A DNA stretch of 64,000 nucleotides from Laccaria trichodermophora (GCA_018417955.1 JACTVC010000001.1:558001-622000); one strand, 5' to 3'; shown: positions 32,956 through 46,059, counted from the stretch's first letter. The notes: generated by a model from the sequence alone, not told the origin. Translations and numbers: made by a program.

Positions 32956-35900
32956 ATGTCTACTCTCGCCCAGCCCCCGACATACGATGCAACCACCACC
33001 GCAGATACCCAACTCACACCCTATCTCCAACTTTCACACCTTCTCTCACTTACATGGCTTGCCTACCCCATCCTTTCTCTCATATTCGTCGCCTTTCGCC
33101 TTCAGTTATCCATGACATCTCTGGAGAACTCCATTTTGAGTGTCAAGTCAGATATTCTATCAAGCTGCAAGGCAGCAGAACATGCAGCCACTGCAGCCGC
33201 AAGCATGCCCCGCTACATGGCCCTCGCAACCAACGAGCAGTTTGCTGATGCAGTCAACGGCTCTTTACATGCTGCACGCGTTGCTCTCGTAGTTTCGCTC
33301 ACTGCAATGGAAGCAATCATCAACTTTATCATCGACACCTATCGTTCTACGTTCTTTTGTTTCTTGGAGCTTGTAGTCACCGGGGGTCTTGCAGTTCTGA
33401 TATCTGCTGTTCAAGGGGTCAGTTTCGTTTCTTCTGTTAACTGCCTTTCTCATCATTTATAGATCAACACTGTTCTGCAAAGCGTTACGGGCAACCTTCG
33501 TACCAGCATTCAGAGTGATATTGCCTCTGCCAACAGTGTCATCCAGAACGCCATCAATGCTATTAACAAAGTCAATCCATTTGGAAACATCAATGCGCCC
33601 CAGATTGCCGTACCTAGTCTTGATGCACTGCAAAATGTTACTTTGCCTGCTTCCTTTCAAGATGCTCTGACAAGTTTGAACGCCTCAATTCCAACCGTGG
33701 CAGACCTGAAGGGCGCATTGGAATCAATGTAAGCCCAAGCTGGTGCATGATGCCTTCTTGACCTCATTATTATTCTATAGCATCGACACCCCTTTCGAGC
33801 TTTTGAAGACAGACATCAATGACACTTTTACCGGCCTATCTTTCAACTCATCGATCCTTCCCGTTCCGGAGCAGAACCGTCTCTCCTTTTGCAATGATGT
33901 TGATTTGTCCGTCATTGACGAGATCGGACGTGACTTTATAAAAATTGCGAAGATTGGAGTTGTCATCATTATTCTCCTCGCCCTTCTCCTCGTCGGTTTC
34001 AACTGCCTTTTGACATGGTACAAATGGCGCTGCATGAAGAGACACTTGGAATATACTCGCCAGGCTTGGAATACAGACCCCACTATGATTCATACAAAGG
34101 CCTCCTCATCCTCACCACCACAGGTTATCCTCACTGACCATAACTTGATGATTCTCCATGCAAACTCAGCTCATCCGCTAATCACCCGCATAATGAACCA
34201 GTTATCAGCACGTCTTCGCCTCAGCCCTTCGCATCACACAAATCTTCGATGGTTCCTCCACTATATCTTCCATGCTCCTGCCCTCGCTTGTTTTCTCATT
34301 GGTTTCTTCGGTTTACTATCTGTCGAAATCCAGCTGCTCGCGATGGGCCCCATTGTCCACAATTTCGAGGATAGTGCGGCAGCCGCTGTATCCGATTTTT
34401 CCAACGTTATTGCGGCATCTATCAATGACAGCATGTTCAACCAATCTGCACTGTATGCCAATGACATCAACAGCCGGGTAGACGTCATTCAATCCACCAT
34501 TAACAACGGTGTGTTTGGGTGGGTAAACAGCACCACTTTCACTTTGAATGCGACGATCAACGCGTTCTACACTGATATTCAGAAGGCGGTGTCAACTGTA
34601 TTCAATGGCACTGTTCTGGAAAGCCCCGCCAATGACTTTATAAAGTGTTTCATTGGCGGCAAAGTGGACGCCATCGAGAACGCCTTGACATTCTTGCACG
34701 ACAATTTACAGATCGACATTCCACGCGTCAACGATTCCATTCTCGTCCTTTCACCGGCGTCGGTTCACGAGGCTACGGCTCCGATTGCAGCAGCAGCGAT
34801 CGGAGGCGGCCCAAACGACAAGGAAGGTCTCATTGGACGACTGGTTAAAGCGTATACGGCGACGTTGAAGAAAGAGCGTGTGATGTTCGGAATTTTCCTG
34901 GCATTATGGGGAATAGTTGTCCTCATGGGTCTCTGCATTCTCATTTGGAACACATATGGCCAAGCCTTGTTAAAGAACAGGAGACGTCGACGTTATGAGC
35001 TTGAGCAACGCTCTGGGATCAACGGAATCGTCGTACCATTCAGGTCTGGGGTCGAATCTGAGAATGAGAAAGGTGCGGTTCAGGACCTACCCTCTTTCAC
35101 GCCTCTGCCCTCGCCGAGGAGAAGTGCCTTTAAGCCCTTCTGGGGTTCACGATCTAACTCTCCGATGGGAAATCAACCCTCTGGCTCGGCTGAGTCTTTT
35201 GGCATCCAGAAGGAAGGGTGGGATGATTTTCCACCAAAACCTATTGAATCAACCGTTAAGAAGCCAAGTCGGCTAATGGCCATAGGACGGAAGGCCATGG
35301 GGAAAGAACGTGTCAAAGCCGACGGCGGGGAAGAGTCTACATCCTCTTCATCTGAAAAGTCACCTTCGGACGACGGAATTAGGAGTACGACGTGGGTCGG
35401 AAAATTCACGACGTTGTGGACCAAGAAGGAACCAGTGCCACAAAGTTCGGAATTTTGGGATCAACCCTCCCGTGGTCGCCCCAAGCTGCAGATCAATGTT
35501 CACCGTGATTCCGCAGATGCTGGTCCCAATCCGTACAGCTCCCATACCATGCAGTCTCGATGGTCTGCTTCACCCGATGCCACACAAACCTCGTGGGGGA
35601 AGGTAATGTCACCCAGCAAGACAACGAGCACAACCACCACCGCAACATTCCAGACTCCGTTCGGCTATTCTACGCGCAAGTCTGGCGTACCAAGCCATGA
35701 TCTTGACCAATCCTACGATTCCTTTTCTAGCAATTCTGGAGCTTTGGCCTCCCTCCCTTTGCCACTCTATCACGGCTTTTCAGGCTCTCAATCTCGCCCT
35801 GCGACGGAACGCAAGGACTCTTCCCCTCCCCCTCCTTTTGCACCGTACCGTCCGAACAAGCTGCCCAACCCGCCTTATGATGAGCAACGACGAACTTCTA

Positions 35901-36112
35901 CGTTGAGGGTCATGAATCCCACATTCAAGTCTTCCGACTATACTGCTCCAATGCCTGCGTCGCGGTTGTTGACAACCACGGACACTCGCCATTCTACCCC
36001 TATCAACCCGTTCATTACGCCTTTCGATGATGAACACCGAGTAACGATCGATAACAATCCTGCCTACGTCAGGCAGAGTATCCCTACGAATCCTTTTGGT
36101 GTTGCACTCTGA
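32956..36112 (+). CDS. PRM1: Prm1-like plasma membrane fusion protein
   Basis: Exons 32956-33417, 33463-33728 and 33781-36112 give 1019 aa. Prm1 is a multispanning protein that helps plasma membranes merge during mating-cell fusion in fungi. Hydrophobic segments are [19 protein letters not shown] (~30-50), a pair around residues 115-150, [20 protein letters not shown] (~310), [20 protein letters not shown] (~400) and [20 protein letters not shown] (~610). Loops carry several N-x-S/T sites and paired SxxNxT stretches typical of the family. The roughly 380-residue Ser/Pro-rich cytosolic tail is longer than in yeast. The start is the first ATG that gives the N-terminal helix. It lies 145 bp after Sey1 on the same strand. 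Confidence 0.9.
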
Positions 36113-36443
36113 TGCTAACACGTTGAATTCCACTTCACGGACCGCGATGAACTGTCGTTCTCATTTCACGAACATAATGTACCTCTTCTGCTTAATGACC
36201 TGCACCATCTTCAACTTGTATTTTTTTACGTTCATTCTTGCTGGACAACTTTGTAGCATTGTCATTGTATTTTTACATCCGCATCATATCAAGTCTCATG
36301 AATTCGTGCTTCACACTCGATTAATAAGTTAGAAGCAGGAAGAACCTAAGTATCGCGCCTGCATTGTTAGAGTGGCCGGAATTTGCCGAGCCCACAAATC
36401 CGGAAATACACGGGGCACTTGTCACAAACTCATTCACTACAAA
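36113..36443. other. Intergenic between PRM1 and ATP16
   Basis: Presumably the 3' UTR of the Prm1 gene and the promoter of the ATP synthase delta gene. I see no further gene, RNA or repeat. Confidence 0.5.
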
Positions 36444-37085
36444 ATGTCGTCGTTGCGACTCGTTTCTTCTGCTGTGCGTCGAGCAACGACTTTTTCAATA
36501 GCGCGACGTGGATATGCCGAGGCTGTTAGCGACAAGTTGAAACTTTCGCTGGCTCTTCCTCACAAGGTTTGCAGACGTCTTGCAACCAAGTTCTCTGCTG
36601 ACCCAGATACCAGTCAATCTTTACCTCGCAGGATGTCGTCCAAGTAAATATACCTGCAGAATCCGGAGACATGGGTATCCTTTCCAACCATGTGCCATCC
36701 ATCGAGGCTATACGACCAGGCGTGATTGAGGTCATTGAGTCGAACGCGGGTTCTCAAAAGTTTTTTGGTGAGCCCTCCAACTCACGGTCTCGTCGAGTTC
36801 TCATTAAAAAAAACATAGTCTCCGGCGGATTCGCTACTGTCCACCCGAACAACAAGCTTACGATTAACGTCGTGGAGGGTGCCCCGCTGGAAGACTTTTC
36901 GATCGAGGTGTGTAGTATGCTGGCAGTCTAAGACGAAATCCAACTCACATTCTCACCAGGCTATCCGCAGCAACTTAGCAGAAGCACTAAAGGTGGCAGC
37001 TGGAAGCGGTTCGGAGGCAGAGAAGATGGAGGCACGCATTGAGGCCGATGTGTATGAGTCGTTGCAACATGCCCTCGCAAAATAG
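36444..37085 (+). CDS. ATP16: Mitochondrial ATP synthase F1 delta subunit
   Basis: Exons 36444-36566, 36614-36767, 36819-36907 and 36960-37085 give 163 aa. The subunit (epsilon in bacteria) sits in the central stalk of F1 and couples rotation to the c-ring. An Arg/Ser-rich mitochondrial presequence (SSAVRRATTFSIARRGYAE) precedes the beta-sandwich domain with VQVNIPAESGDMGILSNHVP, PGVIEVIE and SGGFATVHPNNKLTINVVEG. The helical C-terminus is SNLAEALKVAAGSGSEAEK. All junctions are canonical and length is typical. Confidence 0.95.
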
Positions 37086-37320
37086 TGGCTTTTGTATTTA
37101 GAGACGCCTCTTGTCCACATTGAGTACACCAACTGCTCAACCCCATTTCCAATTTGATTAAGTTGCTAATCTATGATCGCCAGTTGACGTTCACCGTCTC
37201 GTTCGAAATGGGTCTGCTCGTCAACCACACGAACCGTAATCACTTGGTTGACACCCCTTTCTGCCTGAGTAACTTAACCACTCTTGCCATCTTCACCGTA
37301 TTTGCTGTTGTAGCCGATTT

Positions 37321-40297
37321 ATGTTAGGCCCGCGTGTTATGGGTGCGAGTAGTAACCCAGGACCCACTCAACCTCTCCATCGAAGTTCTTTCAATTATAG
37401 CGCAAGCACCGGTCTTCAGCGCCAGAAATCCACGAAACAGCTTATCAGTCGCTATGAATCCATGAGCGTATCTCCAGGCAAGGAACCTACGCCAAGAAGA
37501 CCCATGCATCGACACGAAAACGGAGGTTCTCTCGAAACACCAAAAAAGATGGCTGCGAATCAGGCTGGCCAGAAGGACAAATCTCCCATTCGCCAATCAT
37601 TCCGCAACCTCCTCTCGGTTATCAAGAAAACGACCACTGGATTGTCTAAACGACGATCAGATGACCGACTCTATCTTCTCAAGTCTGGCCAAACCTACGA
37701 TGGTCCTCCGGTTGTGCCAGCAAAGGACATTCCACTCCTCGACGAACGAGGACCATTACAAAACCCTAGAAACAAAAAGATTTCTGGTCAACTCTTATAT
37801 CTCTCCCATTCCCATATTCGGTCGGACAGTGGTGGCCTGGCGTGGGTATCTTGTACGGCGAATCTGAAAGGAAACAAAATCCTCGTTTCTTGGTTCACAC
37901 CTCTAGGCGACCCTTGCATTCATGAGATTACGTTGTCTCGCTGCTCGGATATTCGATCACTTTCGCTAAGATATATGGATCCAGAGGAGGCATCCCTTTT
38001 ACCCTCCACCGGAGGCGAAGAGCTCAAAGTGTTTGAGATCCTTTTTGAAGGAAGAGCTCGGGAAAAGTTTGTTGCGACTTCAGTCAAGGACCGAGCAAAT
38101 TGGATCAGCGCGATATGGTAAATGCCTTTGATATTTTCGTAAATAAATATCCTGAATGGGCTGGCATTTAGGGACGCGATATTGCCCTCTCAAGAATCAA
38201 AAGATGTTCCAACCGAAAGCAGTCCATCGAAATTCTTGACCGCCTCCCACATTCAAGTGTCAGAGCAAGTTGAGAGTCCCATTCCAACTCCATTGCCGAT
38301 ACTTAGTCCTCTATTAAGCCCTACTTATCCTGAGGGCTCTGCTCCTCCAGTTCCTCTGAAGCCTTCGCTACCTACGCTAACGATACCAGGGAAATTAGGC
38401 AACCCTTTTTCGAAACTTCCTTCACCCACTGGCTTTACCCCAATTTCTCCTAGCGTCTATTCTCCCGTTTCAAGCCCAGTCTTCTCAGAAAGCTACCGTT
38501 CTACTAGTCCTTCCGTAGCGAACCTCGGCCAACTCTCTGTCGTCAAACAACGATTGGCTCAGATAGAACGAAATCACTCGCAAAGCCCCCAGCACGGAAT
38601 TCAAGGTTCACCGGTTTCTCAGGGGCCCCAACTTAAGGGATCCAAGGCGTTACCTCCTAGGGGTGACATCCAGCAGTCTTTCCAACGGCCTCCATCGGAG
38701 ACCTCGCCCCAAAGGCATTTATCGGGCGCAGCAGGTTTCGATGGCCGGGAAAACTCCATCAACTACCACGAAGTTGCGAACGATCTGACGGACATAAAGA
38801 CTATCCTTGGCGGCGAGACAAATTATCCAACTGTACAACAACTTGTTGTTGGTCTTGATCATCGCATCCAAGGAACGGGAGAATCTCTCAACTACATACA
38901 AGACATCTTGCAGGGACTAGCAGAGCGTTCGCCAGTTCGACCTGAAGAAGAAAGCACGCAGATTTGCGCGCAGCTACGGGCGATCAGCACGCAACTAGCA
39001 GCCGATATTCCCGTCGTTCTGGCGAAGTTGACCAATTTACAAGAGAGAGAAAGGGCGAATCAAGGTGACGCCCCGAAGTCGGTGGGGACCGTCGATGCCG
39101 ATTATGCCTCTCTACATACGAAGCTAGAGGAGCTGGTCAGGCTATGTTCCACCAATATGAAGTCGAACCGTCCACTTGAAAACAATGATGGTTCAGGACA
39201 AGAGGTACTGCGTTACTCAAAAAAAGGAGCTGAGTACTGAAAACTATCCGTACTTAGTTGGCAAAAATTCTATCCCATATTGAAGAAGACAGCCAGAAAC
39301 GCTTGCAACAAACTCAACAACAAGCCGATACTGTCAGGTATCTTAACGAGCTCAATACGGCAAGACATTTTTCTGTTCGTATGCTATCTCTTAATGTGTC
39401 CCTCCTATGCAGTGGCTGGAGTCGTTCGTGGATAATGGAACCTCTCAAATACAAGGTTTGGCTACAAACGTGGAACAACTCTGCATGGACTTGGGCTGCA
39501 CCGCGCAACCGCAAGGCGCTCCTGGTGCACCTAACTTGCTGAACGACATTCGCAAACTTGCGCATGGAATGCAGATGCGAGATCAAAACCTGGCTGAGCT
39601 GCATGCCAGCGTAAACGGCCTTCTTGAAGTTATAAGTGCAGAGACTCGGCAAGGGTCAGGTGTGTCCCCCCGCCCCGCCTTCGGAACAATGATCGTCTAC
39701 TTACAGTCACCAAGGAACCCAGGCCATTGCTGGCATGCTCGAGAGGCAACGCCTTGATCATGAACATCTACTTAGAACCTTCACGAATGGTACGCAATTT
39801 TGTTGCCAGCGAAGATCGTCTATTCATCCCGAGGTAGAGATATCTAGCGAAATAAAAGGGGAACGATTGCGCTTCGTTGAAGCCATGAAAGAAGCAACGG
39901 TAATCAACGTTCAAAGTGTGTAAAATGTTCATGTTACTTCCTGCTTTACTGACCAGTGGTGCTCTCCCATTTCAAGCACACGTCGAACAATTTAAAATGG
40001 AGCTAAATAAGGAGGTAATGGGTATGACCGAGGAAGTGCGCCGCCTCCATCAAGACAAGCGAACAATAGAGAATCAGATTGCTGACCTATTCGCATTCTA
40101 TTCCAAACAGAAGGAAGCGACAAACGTGAGGCACACAGTAGAATCATAGCCACGCCATTCTGACTATTTCTGACTTCACACAGCCTCTTGCAGCAGCCAA
40201 CATCAACCAGCCTGTGTCGCAGCAGATGGTCCAAAACTGCAGGCCTACGCTTCGACCCACACGGCAGAGGCCACTACCCCATCCAAGGCGGACATAG
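37321..40297 (+). CDS. PH-domain protein with coiled-coil C-terminal half
   Basis: Exons read: 37321-38117, 38172-39204, 39258-39374, 39413-39654, 39707 to about 39787, about 39814-39917, about 39980-40108, then a last exon ending at the stop at 40295-40297. The joins after 39707 are the least sure. A Ser/Pro-rich N-terminus precedes a pleckstrin-homology-like domain at ~150-265 (SGQLLYLSHSHIRSDSGGLA, SWFTPLGDPCIHEITLSRC, ending with the conserved Trp in KDRANWISAIW). A Pro/Ser linker follows (~270-400), then long heptad-rich helices (RLQQTQQQADTVRYLNELNT, VEQFKMELNKEVMGMTEEVR). The tail is basic and proline-rich (RPTLRPTRQRPLPHPRRT). The layout suggests a membrane- or cytoskeleton-associated adaptor; no specific family is recognised. 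Confidence 0.75.
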
Positions 40298-40375
40298 AAT
40301 CGGAGAGTGATATTTTCAACGAGGGTATTTATGTAAATATATGCCCAGAAACGTGATGATTGCGAGTAATTGAAG

Positions 40376-43300
40376 CTAGTTGTGCTCTGGCTTAATGAAT
40401 CGAGCGGTTGCGGCAATGCGGAAATCGCTGGGTATAACGGTATGTCTGCAAGAATCAGACAGAGTACAACGCAGCGAGACAAAATCCGCTTACTCATAGT
40501 ATTCCTGTACGTCCGCCCCGTCCATGACTAGAATATCACCCTAGACGTTGTCAGAATACTCGTCAAGAAATTTACATATTAGAGGAGCCCCACATGTCGC
40601 AAGATGAAACTTATCGCTGTGCCCTTGTGTTTCCTTTCTGGATCATGCTTCGCATGCAGCCGAAAGTGCATCATGGCGGGAGCTCCTAGGGATAGTCCTG
40701 CAACAAAAGGTCCCAAACCAATCTCACTGTCACTGTGAAACTTAAAATGGACTGAGAATATGTTATACGCAGCAAAAGGGACAAAACTCAACTGCCATTT
40801 TTTGTCCTTCCATGTAAGCAGCGCTGTGGGTGAAAGACGTTTCAATATGTTCACAAGCCATATTCTATAATAACATACCTGAGCACCTCATTGAATGTGG
40901 CAGTGATATTCAACGCTGCCAAAATTCGACTTTGGATCAAATCACGGGCCTTGATAACCGCGCCTGGCGCTCTGTCAAAGGGTACAGTATTGGCGGCACC
41001 TCCAACATACTGATGATCATCGACCAAGCGAGCAGTTCAACAATTGGCCCACTTACTTGGTAGGGCTCCCCAGCTATCGAGCTTTTTCAACGAATCATTG
41101 AAGAGACAAGCACGACTTACTGTTGTGAGAAAAGTAATGCGTTAGAAGGGTCCCACGACCTACGAAAACCTTCAGGACTCCACTGAAATTCAACAAAGAA
41201 CGAAGCGCACATTTATGCTAAGAGGAAACGCATCAAAACAGCAGCGTAAGCACATTCAAGGAGTCGCGTACAGATCTCAAGGGCCAACGGCGGAATGGGA
41301 GTTCGCCGCTGAAGGCTTGCTCTTGATATTCTCTGAAAATTGTGTCCGCTTCGGCTTTCGAAAATGGTGGACCCCCCATGATGTGGTGTAAACGACCTCT
41401 AATCCTTTGCGTTCAAGATGTCGCTTATAATGAGTAGGCCACGAAGAAAAAGCTGACCTCGCCTCTGGTAGGATAAACGTCTGGTATTGACATGTGGTAC
41501 TCCCAACAACGAAAGGCTTCATGACTTCTCTTTGAACTCCTAAACGTCCATAAAAATATAAATTCAGCTGCCAGGAGCGAATGAAGGACCTGCACCTGAG
41601 TTTTTGCCAACAAGATGACTTTGACAGCTTTTCTGGAACTGTCTTTCGAGAGGCCAAAATTCATTTGGCAGGCGTATGCTGCCTGGCACTGAATAAATAC
41701 TCTGCTGGGATTATCAAGAAGGGTGCAAAGGAAAGCAAGGGAATTGCGCACCTGACAGAAGCGGCACTCCCACTTTTGCCACTTGAATCTAAGGGGGCTT
41801 GAATCTCAAACATCTACTGTCCCTCTTGATCAACGCATACCTGCAAGACAGTCGACCACATTTTTGACAATGCCACCCCCTGCTAAACGCATAGGTCGTG
41901 TTGATCCCGCTGTCGGCTGCAGGTACGGACGGCCTGAGATCTCCAAAGCCCATAGGCAAGTGACATTCCTCCTTCAACGCCAAAAATTCAGGGCGATACT
42001 CGAGTTGATCGGGCATGTGCTGCCCATAGCTGGTTTTCCAGAAACGTGGGCAAGAAGGGTTCAAGCATGCCCAAGATTGATGATAAACATGAGGAGAATC
42101 CAGCTGGCAGTGACCGCAAGTGAAAGATATGCCGACAGGCGATGAGTTCCTGTGGATCCAATGATAAGCATCCCACGAGACTGAGGTAAGGATGCCTAAC
42201 CTTGAGCTGCTCAGGTTATACTCTTCAACTTTCGCTTTACACCAAGGTTGACGTTAAATTATCATGGGCGAGGGAATAACTTACCAAGAGGCAGGTTGGG
42301 TGAACCACCCATCCTGGGCATCTGAGATGCAGTAAGCCCTGCTGAACGTTACGAGCAGTGAAACTGGCGCATGACTGGTAAATGGTAAACCAACTTACCA
42401 TATTCCCGTGACCCAGACAGCCACCAAGGCTCTCCCTAAAATCAATGGGGCTGTATTGGAACATTCATGGAGCGGGGAACAAATCACTATACCTGGCCTC
42501 CACACCATTGAAAGGCAAATTTGTACCTAACGACCTGCCCTCTCGCATTATTCGACGGATGATATTCAGCTATAAGTAAAATGATTGGCCGTGACTGTCC
42601 AATACTTACACAGTCGATATGGCAACATACCCCAAACATGCACGATCTTGTAAAATCCCAAGACTGCATATGTGACGTCCTTGGAACCAAGATCATACGG
42701 AAAAAGGACATATTTGTCGTCGATGAGGAGAACAAGTGGTCGACTATCTTGGAAATTTTTTAAGAGAGCTCGGACTGATTTATCCTGGGCAAGTTGATCT
42801 TCAGCCGGTTGCGGAGCAAATCTACCTTCGTGCGCATGGATACTTTCCGCTTTGCCCCCACTGACCGCAGTTAGCAATTCCCGACATTTGAGGTCACAAA
42901 ACTTACCCGTGGGATATAATGAGTCGGCCGCCATGTTCAAACCTGTCGCGTCTGCTGCAAATTAGCAAGGTTCAAGACTTTTGGCGCACACGACCTGACT
43001 TTGATGAGAAAGCGCTAAGGAGGTAGCCTTTCACGATCCCATGGGTATGGTAAACCCCACCTTGATAACTTCTAAACCAATCGAACGACTCGCAAACTTC
43101 CTGACGCGTCTGAACACAAGAAAAGTAATCAAGTTATCAAGTTATCACCAGATGGGATTCGGACTTACTTCTGCCCAGATTGGGGGATGGTGAGGTAAAG
43201 GTTCTTGATATAGCGGAATTTGACATGCTGGTTCGGCATTGCCTGCTTTCTCAAGAGTGGCTTCTCCATTCAATACAAGTAGATTATGATTGTTCGATTG

Positions 43301-44575
43301 AGGCGGTTGGCAAAAGATATTTCCGTGATGACTACGGGGTGTTGACAAAGGAGAGGGTATAGACTCCTGCATGACAACTGCTTTCTCAAGAGTGGCTTCT
43401 TCATCCAGTACAACTAGATTATGAGTGGTCGATTCAGGCGGTTGGCAAAAGACACTTCCGTGATTATTACGGGGTGTTGGCAAAGGAGAGGGTATAAACT
43501 CCTGCAGGACAAACGCAGGCAGCGAATCAGTCGGAGGGGGGGACAATGGCGTCTCATTTGAACACGTTGACGAAGTTAGATTTTCTGAGGATGGTTCAAG
43601 TTGAGTAACCACGTCAATGTAACGTGACTTACCTGTTGAATGAGCATCAAGAATAGACTGTTCTTTGGTCGCTAGTTCCTTCACTGGTAATGAAACGGTG
43701 ACATCCAAACCTAAGTCGAGCGGATTGTTCTTCAATTGCGACGGTAGAATCGCCGGATTCGCTGCAATTTGTTGGAATGCAGTTATTGAATTCAGCGGCT
43801 TTGACCTGTTAGGTCGTGTCCTTTTCCTCTTCTTTGCGGTCAATCTGGTGGGTTCAAAACTTGTTTCACAAGTTGCATGGCCTTCTGGTATAGCTCGTCC
43901 TTTGGCAACAACAACAGCTTGCTTCTTGTCCTTGTTTAAGCCAGAAAGGATTATATGTTGCGGATTAGCATGGGGAGAATTGGCGATATCAAGTTGAATA
44001 GAAAACGGAGTTGCTGGCAGGAGGTCTAAATTTATGGGTTTCGCATCTTTTGGTAATTGTTTAGATTTTCGGTTTTTAATAGCCCTGCCATGGCGTCGCG
44101 AATAGTCACCAGGAAGATTGGTATTTGGCTTGATCCCTACACCTTGTGGGTAATACCAACGACCCCTGGACTCCAACTCCTTCTTCAGGAGCTGAAAGGC
44201 AGACTTCTCGCCGTAATAATAGAGATGCCAATAAAATGTGACAAAAAAGTGGAGAGTTTTACTATCCAGTAGAACCCTAGGCACTGGCTTGGTATTAGGG
44301 CCATTGTAGCGAACAAAAGCGAGATCAAGCCAGGACTGGGCAGCAGTGGTCTAACCGTGACATTCGAGTCGTCTTTTGAAGCTATGAGTTTGAGAACCAC
44401 TCACGCCACCTCTGGTCAGCTTTAGCTGCTGAACGACGTTTGCAGTTAGGCTGCGTAGATCGCTTCGCCTGGTGGTTTCCAGTTTCTGAGCGAGAAAGGT
44501 GCTGAGAAAAGGCTCTTCCCCTAGAAGACTCTTGTCATCCCAACTCTTTGGAGGGTGTATTTTAGTAGTCGCCAT
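40376..44575 (-). CDS. AlkB-like 2OG-Fe(II) dioxygenase with zinc-binding region
   Basis: Read from 44575 (MATTKIHPPKSWDDKSLL) to the stop at 40376-40378, over many exons not all resolved. The long N-terminal part (44345-43169) is basic and Pro/Ser-rich. The middle has VLFPYDLGSKDVTYAVLGFY (about 42690-42620). A Cys cluster follows: GWHCQKCGRLSCR near 41870 and WQKWECRFC near 41770. The C-terminal dioxygenase has the metal ligands in KFHSDSEIGLGPF (H-x-D) and YYEHTVIP, and the 2OG-binding arginine in FRIAATARFI, with GDILVMDGAD between. AlkB enzymes oxidatively demethylate nucleic acids or proteins; the substrate cannot be told. A 135-bp in-frame duplication lies in the second exon. The extent as one gene is inferred from continuous strand and order. 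Confidence 0.7.
43246..43515. repeat. 135-bp in-frame tandem duplication inside the AlkB-like gene
   Basis: Two copies start at 43246 and 43381 with CTTTCTCAAGAGTGGCTTCT and keep the same order to GGAGAGGGTATARACTCCTG. In protein they give two 45-residue units, each with IPSPL, TPR, FCQPP and a final ATLEKA. Divergence of roughly one base in ten shows it is not very recent. Confidence 0.85.
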
Positions 44576-45205
44576 GTGAGGAAGCGCGCCTGCTCGTGGG
44601 TCCACTGGCAAGCGTTCTGTTCAGTGTCACTTGGTCACCACAGTCACGAGCATCTACGTAGTGACGTCACTAGCGTGCCTTCTCCACGAAAGCCTTCCCT
44701 ACGATGCTGCTTCGTTCTCCGTTTCATACCCTTAAGTTTCCCAGAACACCCCGAATATTTTTTATGCCTACATCGCACTCACTTATACAAAGGCAGGCGC
44801 CATAAAAAAAAATTCTGATTCATGAACAGTCGTCACCAATTGTTGACCGATTGCTTGGATTGAGGAAATTCAAACGTCTCAAGAAATTTACACGTTGAGT
44901 GTGCCTTTGCCAGGTTTAAACAGGAGAGTCGTCACTCTGGCTCCCAAACGGAGGCGAATATCGCATTTAGTGGCCGACGATTGGGACAACGGCGGCAGTG
45001 AGCCTCAGTTATCTGCTGCTGTCGCCGAGTGCAGTGAAGAAACGTTGCGTGTAGTGATTTTTTCAACGACTACAGTCACACACGAACGTTGTCTCGAATT
45101 ATTTATAGAAAGCGATAACTGTGCAGGTCAGCCGCTTGACTTGTATCACGATAAAACTACTCCGCCCGCTACTTTCAAGTTCATCACTACCTCCGGCACA
45201 ATACT
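44576..45205. other. Intergenic between divergent genes
   Basis: This holds the promoters of the AlkB-like gene (-) and the secreted-protein gene (+). An open frame at 44895-45335 has only a TTG start and overlaps the next gene in another frame, so it is not called. No RNA gene or repeat is seen. Confidence 0.4.
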
Positions 45206-45820
45206 ATGCGCTCCAACTCTAGTCTCTTACTTGTCTTCGTTTGCGCTCTTCTCGCCGTTAGCGTGCCTGTTCAAGAAAACATCGCCAGCCCCACTGCCGC
45301 CTCATCGCCTTTGCTTCCTCGCCCTCGCCCTTTGAGGTTCTTTGAGAACCGCCAATTTCATAGCGCCGATTACGAGGCGAGCTCGACCCCGCCGAGGGTA
45401 CCTCTAAAGCTTGCTTCAGCCAATCGTCATCAAGGCCCAGTCACTTCACGAGCGATACTCGCCGAAGATTCGTTACAAGATGGCTTGTCAGCAAAACACC
45501 GCGGCGACGCCCATAGGGATATCAACTGGAGAGTGGCAAAGCCGAAGGAGAAAAGAAGACTCGCAGATACCCATCCCTTTTTCGAGTCGGCAAATGACCC
45601 TAATACCAACCATGATACCCAGGTCACGAAGTCCATTGACAAAAATGTAGCTGCGGTCGACGACCTTTTGCCTCGTGATTCAAAAGTCATCTTGAGCCCC
45701 GGCCTGATCAACCACAACCACCACGGCGACGAGAATAAATCTGTAACTGGACACCGTGGACACACCTCGGAGCTTGGTCAAGCTGCCCTCAATGAGCTCG
45801 ATGAATATTGCGAAGATTAA
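45206..45820 (+). CDS. Small secreted protein, unknown function
   Basis: This intronless 204-aa ORF begins with a signal peptide (MRSNSSLLLVFVCALLAVSV, likely cut near residue 20-24). The mature part is Asn/Asp/His-rich and polar, with almost no cysteine (one near the C-terminus, DEYCED). The C-terminus has a His/Gly cluster (NHNHHGDENKSVTGHRGH). No domain is recognised. It lacks the many cysteines of typical fungal effectors. Neighbours are unrelated. Confidence 0.6.
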   Translation: MRSNSSLLLVFVCALLAVSVPVQENIASPTAASSPLLPRPRPLRFFENRQFHSADYEASSTPPRVPLKLASANRHQGPVTSRAILAEDSLQDGLSAKHRGDAHRDINWRVAKPKEKRRLADTHPFFESANDPNTNHDTQVTKSIDKNVAAVDDLLPRDSKVILSPGLINHNHHGDENKSVTGHRGHTSELGQAALNELDEYCED

Positions 45821-46059
45821 AGTAACCATGGTCGCCTCCATTTCGATTACGTCTCTGAGTACCTAATTTCGTTCGGTTTGCGTGTATTTCAGGAAGTCAA
45901 ATTTCAAGCGAACGTACAGATGGCTTGCCTCGGTCCTCGTGTCTTGAATCACTCACCAACGAGTATTGGACGCATAGATGCCAAGTTTTTCAATCAAAAT
46001 CGAGCCATCGCTTCGTAACAGATAAATGACTTTGATAACAATATACTGTTCACGAGTCC

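Noticed and set aside
40376..44575. Assigning the dioxygenase to the TET/JBP family linked to KDZ transposons in mushrooms
   Set aside because: The motifs around the metal ligands and the final R-x5-R pattern look AlkB-like. I found no TET-specific signature and cannot run a phylogeny.
44895..45335. 146-aa open frame upstream of and overlapping the secreted-protein gene
   Set aside because: It has only a TTG start, overlaps the ATG-initiated ORF with a good signal peptide in another frame, and has no recognisable domain.
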